Source: Methanosuratincolales archaeon
GTDB taxonomy: Archaea; Thermoproteota; Methanomethylicia; Methanomethylicales; Methanomethylicaceae
NCBI GenBank assembly: GCA_937930465.1
Contig: CALGKV010000093.1
Coordinates: 1-5,590 of the forward strand
DNA: 5,590 nt
Direction of reading: 5' to 3'
Shown: positions 1-4,958 of the stretch, in pieces
Numbering within the stretch: position 1 is the first letter of the stretch
Layout: the number at the start of each line of letters is the position of its first letter
Notes under the pieces: generated by a model
Databases searched by the model: none
Seen by the model: the letters and a program-made list of their open reading frames with translations, nothing else
What the model was told of the DNA's origin: nothing
Made by a program: the position numbers and the translations under genes

Positions 1-58
1 CCAGCAACCTAAAGCCCCAACAGAAAAATAAGCAACTTCAGTGGATACTGTTCTTGAT

Positions 59-1156
59 ATGCCAAGGACCGGTACAGCCCAACTTCCCCTCCATGGCGGC
101 TACGCTCCGCCCTGGTTGGTAAAGAGAATGAGATCCCTTGCTCGCGAGATTTCGCTGATAATGTTAGACGAGTTTGGGAAGGATGAGTTTCTGAGGAGGC
201 TCTCCGATCCGTTCTGGTTTCAGTCGCTTGGGTGCGTTCTCGGCTTTGATTGGCATTCCTCTGGGGTGACAACTGTCACCACGGCAGTGCTAAAGTCTGC
301 ACTCGATCCCGAAGAAACTGGAATAGCGATCTGCGGAGGGAAAGGGAGGTTCTCGAGAGGGATCATTGATGAGATAAACCGGGTTGGCGACAATCTTGGT
401 CTCTCTACTGCAAAGATAGACGATCTGAAGTACGCGAGTAAAATGGGGGCAAAGGTCGACACTGCTGCCATTCAGGCCGGATATGCGCTCTACCACCACT
501 GCTTCATCTTCACCGAGGATGGCAAATGGATAATTGTCCAGCAGGGCCTGAATGCAGAAAAGAGGACGGCGAGGCGGTTCCACTGGGCATCGGAATCAAT
601 AAGCAGTTTTGTTGTTGAACCACATAAGGCAATAGTCGGGGTTGATGAGGGGGCTGTTCTCAATATGACCGCTAGAGAATCGGAAGGCTGCAGGGCCGCT
701 TCCTTGGACATTGCAAGGGAGTCTCTAGCAAAGCTGAGGAACATTGTTGTTACATTGAGAGACCCAATGCAGCAGACCCTCGGAAAGTGGACGGGAGAGA
801 AGGTGCTGGTCATGCCGTGGAACATAAACTGGAAAGCAATGGCGCTGGCATACGACTCCCAGCCAAAGAACTACGAAGAGCTTCTCGGCATCGATGGCGT
901 CGGCCCCTCCACCGTAAAGGGGCTTGCTCTGATATCTGAGCTCATATACGGCGAAGCACCCAGCTGGAGGGACCCTGTGAAGTACTCTTTTGCATTCGGA
1001 GGCAAGGACGGAGTCCCATTCCCGGTCAGGCGAAAGGAGATGGATGAAGCGATCGAGATACTCCGACTTGCAATAGAGTCAGCAAAGCTGGGAGACCGCG
1101 AGCGGCAAGGGGCACTTAGGCGGCTCTCAGGACTTGAAAATAAACAATCGCCATGA
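59..1156 (+). CDS. DUF763 family protein with helix-hairpin-helix motif
   Basis: 365 residues. I recognise this as a DUF763 protein, a mostly archaeal family without an established biochemical function. Seen in the sequence: the family-typical N-terminus RTGTAQLPLHGG (residues 3-14), FDWHSSGVTTV (63-73), a CGGKG motif (92-96), KYASKMGAKVD (124-134), a conserved block around YHHCFIFTEDGKW (145-157), and near the C-terminus LLGIDGVGPSTVKGLALI (275-292), a classic helix-hairpin-helix of the kind that contacts the DNA or RNA backbone. No signal peptide or membrane segment, so cytoplasmic. A GTG at 41 would add six residues (MDTVLD), but family members begin right at M-x-RTG, so ATG 59 is preferred. 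No Shine-Dalgarno precedes either start; an A/T-rich stretch at 24-30 suggests a leaderless transcript. A nucleic-acid-related role is inference from the hairpin motif only. Confidence 0.88.
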   Translation: MPRTGTAQLPLHGGYAPPWLVKRMRSLAREISLIMLDEFGKDEFLRRLSDPFWFQSLGCVLGFDWHSSGVTTVTTAVLKSALDPEETGIAICGGKGRFSRGIIDEINRVGDNLGLSTAKIDDLKYASKMGAKVDTAAIQAGYALYHHCFIFTEDGKWIIVQQGLNAEKRTARRFHWASESISSFVVEPHKAIVGVDEGAVLNMTARESEGCRAASLDIARESLAKLRNIVVTLRDPMQQTLGKWTGEKVLVMPWNINWKAMALAYDSQPKNYEELLGIDGVGPSTVKGLALISELIYGEAPSWRDPVKYSFAFGGKDGVPFPVRRKEMDEAIEILRLAIESAKLGDRERQGALRRLSGLENKQSP

Positions 1157-1190
1157 TCTGGCCCTTTAATTTTTCGCGCTTTTTCCGCAG
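1157..1190 (+). terminator. T-rich terminator after the DUF763 gene
   Basis: Directly after the TGA stop come the pyrimidine-rich tracts TTTAATTTTT and CTTTTTCC (about 1165-1185) with no GC hairpin. This is the usual look of archaeal intrinsic termination. It separates the DUF763 gene from the new promoter just downstream. Confidence 0.5.
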
Positions 1191-1210
1191 GAGCTTTGGG
1201 CGATTATTGG

Positions 1211-1230
1211 CAATACTTAAATATAGCCTC
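1211..1230 (+). promoter_or_regulatory. Archaeal TATA box for the paaK-symporter operon
   Basis: TTAAATATA at 1217-1225 is the best TATA-box match in the intergenic region. Archaeal spacing (about 25 nt) puts the transcript start near 1246, just before a GGAGGAGG sequence at 1252-1259. This leaves a leader of roughly 150 nt before paaK, long for an archaeal mRNA. Confidence 0.55.
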
Positions 1231-1264
1231 TGCGAATTTTTCTCTACGTCTGGAGGAGGAACGG

Positions 1265-1297
1265 GTGCTTAATATCCGGAGGGCTTGCGTTTATTGA
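1265..1297 (+). other. Candidate 10-codon leader ORF (uORF 1)
   Basis: GTG start, preceded by a strong ribosome site (GGAGGAGG, 1252-1259, 5 nt spacing), encoding VLNIRRACVY and ending at TGA 1295-1297. In the overlapping frame shared with paaK, an open stretch runs from 1227 to the TGA at 1359 without an ATG. Its translation (for example LISGGLAFIETLSSH) looks protein-like but I do not recognise it. The region may be a regulatory leader or the remnant of a small gene. Translation of the mini-ORF is inferred only from its ribosome site. Confidence 0.3.
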
Positions 1298-1351
1298 GAC
1301 GTTGTCATCGCACCCTGTAACTGCCAGGCATTTTGTGGTTTCGGAGGTAGC

Positions 1352-1396
1352 ATGCAGATGAAAGTGGGAAGAAGGGATCGTCTTTACATCCTCTGA
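1352..1396 (+). other. Candidate 14-codon leader ORF (uORF 2), stop overlapping ATG 1396
   Basis: ATG with GGAGGT (1342-1347) 4 nt upstream, the strongest initiation context ahead of paaK. It encodes MQMKVGRRDRLYIL and ends at TGA 1394-1396, whose A is the first base of ATG 1396 (TGATG). ATG 1396 has no ribosome site of its own, so termination-reinitiation from this mini-ORF could feed it. Whether that ATG is the paaK start depends on the T6 run discussed under paaK. Confidence 0.35.
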
Positions 1397-1424
1397 TGGT
1401 TTTTTCCAGCCAGAGATCGAGAGG

Positions 1425-2675
1425 ATGGAAAGAGAAGAGATTGAGATACTGCAGAAGAAGAAACTGAAGGCCGCCGTCAAAAGGGCCAAAAAGATACCTT
1501 TCCTAAGGGAAAGGATGAGGGAATTGCGCATAGGCGAAATCTCAGAGCTGAGCGATATTACAAAGCTCCCATTTACCATCAAGAAGGACCTGGTTAACGC
1601 ATTCCCATTCGGTGCACTTGCAGTGCCGCTCCAACGGGTTATCAGGATACACACTTCCTCTGGCAGCACCAACAAGCCTGTTACGACTTTCTACACAAAG
1701 AAGGACTTGGCGATATGGTCAGAGTTGATGGCAAGGGGGCTAGCGTGTGCTGGGGCCCGGCGTGGCGACGTGTTCCAGAACACAACCTCACAGGGATTCT
1801 TTACCGGGGGACTCGGGCTGATCCAAGGGGCCGAGAAGCTTGGGATGACCGTTGTCCCGCTGGGTTCGGCTAACCCAGAGAAACAGCTTGAGGTTATGGC
1901 TGACTTCGGCGTCACTGTTTTCCACGCAATACCCTCATTTGCCCTGAGGATGATCGAGACGCTCGAGTCATCTAACGCGCTCAGGGACTCCCTCAAGATA
2001 CGGATCGGCATCCTTGGCGCAGAGCCCTGGACTAAGGAGATGCGGACCAAGATCGAAGGGGCGCTCAACATTGGTGCCTTCAACAATTACGGGCTCGCAG
2101 AGGTCGGCGGACCGGGCGTTGCAATCGAATGCCCGTTCAAGTCTGGTCTCCACGTCTGGGAGGATCGGTTCCTTATCGAGGTTGTCGACCCGAGCACAGG
2201 CGAGCCGCTTGAGGTAGAGGAGGAGGGCGAGCTTGTCATCACCCCGCTCGACAGGGAGGCTATGCCAATCCTCCGTTACAGGACTGGAGACCTAACCCGC
2301 ATAATCGACGGCAAGTGCGAATGCGGGAGGACGCACCGGAGGGTTGAGTGGATGCGGGGCAGGATAGACGACATGGTGAAGATCAGAGGCATTGGCGTGT
2401 ACCCCTCAACCATCGAAAAGATAATCGCCTCACATGCGGAGTCTAATGGGAACTTCCAGATCTTGCTAAGCGGCGTCGATGACATAACAGTAAAGTTGGA
2501 GGTAAAGAACGGGATCATTTCGGACCAAGGCGCAGTAAACAGGCTGAGATCGTCGATCTTCGAAGAGATAAAGGACGCGACCCTGCTGCGCTCTAACGTA
2601 GAGATCTGCCCACCCGGATCCATACCCAGGGGAGAAGGGAAGGCAAAAAGGGTAGTCGACCTGAGGAGGCTCTAA
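1425..2675 (+). CDS. paaK: Phenylacetate-CoA ligase (PaaK-type acyl-adenylating enzyme)
   Basis: 416 residues from ATG 1425. The family converts phenylacetate or related aryl acids, ATP and CoA into the CoA thioester via an acyl-adenylate in the cytoplasm. Seen: ATP-binding loop TSSGSTNKP (77-85), FFTGGLG (125-131), GAEPWTKEMR (198-207), adenylate-site YGLAEVGGPG (222-231), RYRTGDL (284-290), hinge region RIDDMVKIRGIGVYPS (313-328), and the C-terminal GSIPRGEGKAKR (398-409) with the catalytic-lysine candidate K406. Homology continues in frame upstream of 1425 (FFQPEIER), but that frame has no start codon before the TGA at 1359. One extra T in the T6 run at 1400-1405 would join it to ATG 1396, giving MVFFQPEIERM and about 425 residues, close to the usual family length. 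ATG 1425 has a purine run abutting it, too close to act as a ribosome site. First gene of a three-gene operon; the physiological acid is not readable from sequence. Confidence 0.93.
   Translation: MEREEIEILQKKKLKAAVKRAKKIPFLRERMRELRIGEISELSDITKLPFTIKKDLVNAFPFGALAVPLQRVIRIHTSSGSTNKPVTTFYTKKDLAIWSELMARGLACAGARRGDVFQNTTSQGFFTGGLGLIQGAEKLGMTVVPLGSANPEKQLEVMADFGVTVFHAIPSFALRMIETLESSNALRDSLKIRIGILGAEPWTKEMRTKIEGALNIGAFNNYGLAEVGGPGVAIECPFKSGLHVWEDRFLIEVVDPSTGEPLEVEEEGELVITPLDREAMPILRYRTGDLTRIIDGKCECGRTHRRVEWMRGRIDDMVKIRGIGVYPSTIEKIIASHAESNGNFQILLSGVDDITVKLEVKNGIISDQGAVNRLRSSIFEEIKDATLLRSNVEICPPGSIPRGEGKAKRVVDLRRL
2663..2669 (+). promoter_or_regulatory. Shine-Dalgarno site for the 51-residue membrane protein
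   Basis: GAGGAGG inside the end of paaK, 7 nt before ATG 2677. Near-ideal spacing and complementarity to the archaeal 16S 3' end; it is the main argument that the small ORF is translated. Confidence 0.7.
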
Positions 2676-2676
2676 G

Positions 2677-2832
2677 ATGCTAGATGTATTGGGACCGATA
2701 GTGCAGGCGCCAAATCTTAGCCCGATTGGGATCGACTGGTGGATAGTTCTTGGTGGGTGGGTTCCTGGATTCCTCGGACTCGCGCTGGCTTTTTTGATAT
2801 GGGCCAAATCAAGGGGGGATGGCGATGAGTGA
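2677..2832 (+). CDS. Small one-helix membrane protein, putative symporter accessory subunit
   Basis: 51 residues, easily missed. It begins 1 nt after the paaK stop with a strong ribosome site (GAGGAGG, 7 nt spacing) and ends inside the symporter gene, overlapping its start. Seen: a short polar/proline N-terminus, then one hydrophobic span of about 24 residues (about 20-43, from DWWIVLGGW through GLALAFLIW), then a charged tail KSRGDGDE. By the positive-inside rule the tail is probably cytoplasmic. Small membrane proteins of similar design precede several archaeal and bacterial sodium:solute symporters and are annotated as symporter small accessory proteins, DUF3311 or YhdT-type. I see no clear sequence match to one of these, so the family is unassigned. 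Role in assembly or stability of the downstream transporter is inferred from position and topology. Confidence 0.78.
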   Translation: MLDVLGPIVQAPNLSPIGIDWWIVLGGWVPGFLGLALAFLIWAKSRGDGDE

Positions 2833-4270
2833 ACTTATGGACAGCGCCCTATACATTGCAGTCATTGCATTATACATGGCTGCCCTCGCTGGTGTAGGAT
2901 GGCTCGGCAAGAAAAAAGTTCGCAGCATAAGCGACTGGTACGTGGGCGGATTCAAGATAGGCGGGATAGTTATGGGCGTGGCCTTTTTTGCCACGTATTT
3001 CAGTGCTGTGCTGATGATTGGTTTCGCAGGTTCGGCTAGCAAGTGGGGCATGAGCGCAACGGTGATAGGGATGTGGCACGCCGTCTCGGCGGTGATCGCC
3101 TTCGCGGTACTCGCGCCACGGCTATCCAAGGCATTCAGGGCGCTAAATGCCATGACATTCTCAGAGTTCCTTTCGCTAAAGTACGGCAGCAAGACGCTCC
3201 GCTATGCCTCGGCAATAATCATCGCGATCTTCATAATCCCTTACACCGTTTCTGCCTTCATCGCAATGGGCTCTGCAATTTCGACAATTGTTGGCACCCC
3301 CTTCTGGATGGGTGTGCTCGTAGCGGGTGCGATCATAGCCATATATGTCTTCAGCGGCGGCCTATTCTCAGCCACCCTTGCAGAATTCATCCAAGGCATT
3401 GTGATGACAATAGCTGTAGTCTCAGTTTGGATCTTCTCATATACGCTCCTCGGCGGTTTTGTGCAGGCTCACGAGGCCATGGCGGCGATTGACATTCGGA
3501 GCGTCGCTTTCCCCGCCTTTGGGACCAATACGTGGAGCATAATAATCGGCCTCACCGCCGTCATGGGTTTCGGGATGCTCGCCCAGCCGCAGATGGTGCT
3601 CAGGTACGCTACAATATCGAGCAGGATGAACATAAAGCGTGCCCTCCTGATAGCAACATTCGGGTCGCTGCTGTTCCCGCTGGCTGCCTATTCCTATGGT
3701 GCCCTCTCTAGGCCAATCCTTGCCTCCTTCGGAATAGATGTGATGGTTTTGAAGGACGATCTGATAGTGCCCCTTTTTGTGAAGACGGCATTCCCTCCTT
3801 GGCTCTCCGTGCTTTTCCTTGCGGGGATAATGTGCGCGGCGACCTCCACTATCGACGCACTAATCCATATGACTGCCGGGACTCTGACTAGGGACCTTGT
3901 AAGACCCGCCTCCAAGACAATGTCCGATAAGACGCAGCTAAGGATGACAAAGGTAATTTCGCTTATTCTAAGCCTCGGGTGCTGCATTATCGCAATCTAC
4001 CCGCCTGGTCTGATTTACCAGCTGACCGCCTACACCTGGCAGGTTCTTGCGAGCTCGTTCATGGGTCCGCTGATCATGGCACTGTTCTACAGGAGTGCAA
4101 ACAAATATGGGGCTTTGGCTGGGATGGTTGTTGGCTTCGCCTCGGCGCAGCTCTGGTACTTCTTCCTTGCCCCCCCGATAACCCCGATCTACCCGTTCTT
4201 CCCGGGTGTCGCGTTCTCCCTGATATCCGCCTATCTGGTCAGCAGGCTCTCAAGCCCAAAACAAGCCTAA
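2825..4270 (+). CDS. Sodium:solute symporter family (SSS) transporter
   Basis: 481 residues from ATG 2825. ATG 2819 is a possible start two codons earlier, but the G6 run (2813-2818) abuts it and lies 6 nt before 2825. About 13 hydrophobic helices, in 2819-start numbering roughly 9-28, 47-70, 79-99, 128-155, 160-182, 190-212, 238-258, 275-295, 330-352, 378-394, 402-425, 430-448 and 458-475: the SSS (LeuT-like) layout. Family motifs: SDWYVGG (38-44), ATYFSA (58-63), FSGGLFSATLAEFIQG (178-193), and MCAATSTIDALI (338-349), where S343/T344 match the conserved Ser-Thr of the Na2 sodium site. It imports a solute with sodium (or possibly H+) across the cytoplasmic membrane. Sequence resembles the carboxylate/proline branch, and the adjoining acyl-CoA ligase suggests an organic or aryl acid, but the substrate is not determined. 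It overlaps the small membrane protein and ends the operon before a T-rich terminator. Confidence 0.93.
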   Translation: MSELMDSALYIAVIALYMAALAGVGWLGKKKVRSISDWYVGGFKIGGIVMGVAFFATYFSAVLMIGFAGSASKWGMSATVIGMWHAVSAVIAFAVLAPRLSKAFRALNAMTFSEFLSLKYGSKTLRYASAIIIAIFIIPYTVSAFIAMGSAISTIVGTPFWMGVLVAGAIIAIYVFSGGLFSATLAEFIQGIVMTIAVVSVWIFSYTLLGGFVQAHEAMAAIDIRSVAFPAFGTNTWSIIIGLTAVMGFGMLAQPQMVLRYATISSRMNIKRALLIATFGSLLFPLAAYSYGALSRPILASFGIDVMVLKDDLIVPLFVKTAFPPWLSVLFLAGIMCAATSTIDALIHMTAGTLTRDLVRPASKTMSDKTQLRMTKVISLILSLGCCIIAIYPPGLIYQLTAYTWQVLASSFMGPLIMALFYRSANKYGALAGMVVGFASAQLWYFFLAPPITPIYPFFPGVAFSLISAYLVSRLSSPKQA

Positions 4271-4342
4271 CTATTATCACTTTTTTATTTAATAAAAAGT
4301 AAACAAAATAATATAATTTTAAAAACAAATGGAAAGGAATGG
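4271..4342. terminator. Convergent AT-rich bidirectional terminator
   Basis: 72 nt between the symporter stop (plus) and the stop of the minus-strand gene. ACTTTTTTATT (4279-4289) pairs with AATAAAAAGT (4291-4300) apart from one bulged T, giving T runs on both strands. The minus-strand transcript also meets a T5 and other T tracts from 4332 down to 4307. No gene is visible here. Confidence 0.55.
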
Positions 4343-4873
4343 CTATTCTGAAGCTGTTTGTTTGAATGCAGGCGGCGGAAGCACCCTGAACTTGACGCTT
4401 GTCTTAGTTCCTTTAATTAGATCCTCAACATCCGACGCAAACGCAATGAGGTCTATGTTGATCAGCACAAACCTTCCGTCCCTGGAGCGTCTTAGCCTAA
4501 TCTCCCCTTCCTTGACGGGACTGCTGCGCTGGCTAGGCGCTCCTGGCTCCGCCCTCATGCCGATTCCTGACACCGCCCTCCCTTGGTCGAACCTCGACTC
4601 GTATTCGATGTATCCCATCTTGCCCACCTGTTGCATTGACTGCGCGTCGGTTTGAGGTGCCATTACCTTCGGAGCAGCTTGGTCTTGCTGCACCTTTATC
4701 TCTACTCCCAGCTCCTTAGCCTTGGCTCCCAGCTCTTCCAGGATCTCCTCTGGGACTTCCCACACCTTTTCTTCCCTGTTCCATGTGCTCCCTGAGCCTG
4801 AGCTCTTGATCCACTGCACAAGTTCTGGCTTGTACCTGAATGAGACCTTGACCATGGTTGGCAACTCCAACAT
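4343..4873 (-). CDS. HARP-like domain protein of unknown function
   Basis: 176 residues, not a family I can name firmly. Residues 8-62 (VKVSFRYKPELVQWIKS, then TWNREEKVWEVP at 30-41) have the layout of the HARP/HepA-related module that precedes SNF2 helicase cores in SMARCAL1: a beta strand, YxPE, a helix, then the W-x5-K-x-W-x-x-P hairpin. That domain binds branched DNA in the eukaryotic protein; here it stands alone, without a helicase. Residues 63-120 form a Gln/Ala/Pro-rich, probably flexible linker. Residues 122-166 form a charged, predicted alpha/beta C-terminal segment (EIRLRRSRDGRFVLINIDL and following) that I do not recognise. No membrane span. Start: ATG 4873 lies where a leaderless transcript from the TATA near 4896 would begin; ATG 4855 (170 residues, MVKV) has a GGAG at 4865-4868 and fits the domain edge. 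Real gene: confident; nucleic-acid role: inference. Confidence 0.8.
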   Translation of the reverse strand: MLELPTMVKVSFRYKPELVQWIKSSGSGSTWNREEKVWEVPEEILEELGAKAKELGVEIKVQQDQAAPKVMAPQTDAQSMQQVGKMGYIEYESRFDQGRAVSGIGMRAEPGAPSQRSSPVKEGEIRLRRSRDGRFVLINIDLIAFASDVEDLIKGTKTSVKFRVLPPPAFKQTASE

Positions 4874-4888
4874 GATATCTTTTCAATT

Positions 4889-4901
4889 GAACTATATATT
4901 A
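4889..4901. promoter_or_regulatory. Shared bidirectional TATA box
   Basis: ACTATATATTA, centred on TATATAT at 4893-4899, reads as a TATA box on either strand. Counting about 25 nt each way gives transcript starts near 4920 (plus, toward the GTPase) and near 4871-4873 (minus, at the ATG of the HARP-like gene). It is the only good TATA match in this 81-nt gap, so both divergent genes may depend on it. Confidence 0.5.
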
Positions 4902-4913
4902 CATCCCTTGTAA
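4899..4913. promoter_or_regulatory. Inverted repeat next to the divergent TATA box, possible operator
   Basis: TTACA-TCCCT-TGTAA, a perfect 5-bp dyad with a 5-nt spacer. It lies between the TATA box and the predicted plus-strand transcript start. A bound dimeric regulator would block the GTPase promoter and sit over the BRE side of the minus promoter. A copy of CAATTGA also occurs on each side (4884-4890 and 4933-4939). Regulation is inference; no cognate regulator is present in the window. Confidence 0.25.
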
Positions 4914-4919
4914 TAATGT

Positions 4920-4958
4920 ATGTGCAAGCATCCAATTGAGGAAAGGTGTTGTAGCTGA
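4920..4958 (+). other. Candidate 12-codon Cys-rich leader ORF upstream of the GPN GTPase
   Basis: ATG 4920 sits at the transcript start predicted from the TATA centred at 4896, so it could be read as a leaderless start. It encodes MCKHPIEERCCS and ends at TGA 4956-4958, overlapping the CTG at 4955 (CTGA) from which the GTPase reading frame opens. Three cysteines and one histidine in 12 residues are notable. It could be a coupling or sensing leader peptide, or chance. Confidence 0.3.

Noticed and set aside
191..206. The 13-mer CTGAGGAGGCTCT occurs at the 5' part of the DUF763 gene and again at the end of paaK (2661-2673)
   Set aside because: Both copies encode LRRL with the same codons. Only the second precedes a start codon; the match is most likely codon-use coincidence, not a repeat element.
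1359..1361. In-frame TGA upstream of paaK as a selenocysteine codon linking the leader frame to PaaK
   Set aside because: PaaK proteins do not carry such an extension and no downstream selenocysteine element is evident; FFQPEIER is already at the family N-terminus.
1244..1675. Minus-strand ORF of 143 codons opposite the start of paaK
   Set aside because: It lies antisense to clear PaaK coding sequence and gives no recognisable protein; a shadow frame.
4329..4655. Plus-strand ORF of 108 codons opposite the HARP-like gene
   Set aside because: The opposite strand encodes a protein with domain-like patterns, a promoter and a terminator; the plus frame is Ser/Leu-rich shadow without a plausible start context.
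4946..4957. GTG-TTG-TAG-CTG read as a start with pyrrolysine at TAG
   Set aside because: No pyrrolysine machinery is visible in the window and TAG is used as a normal stop for the minus-strand gene; the N-terminus fits the family from CTG onward.
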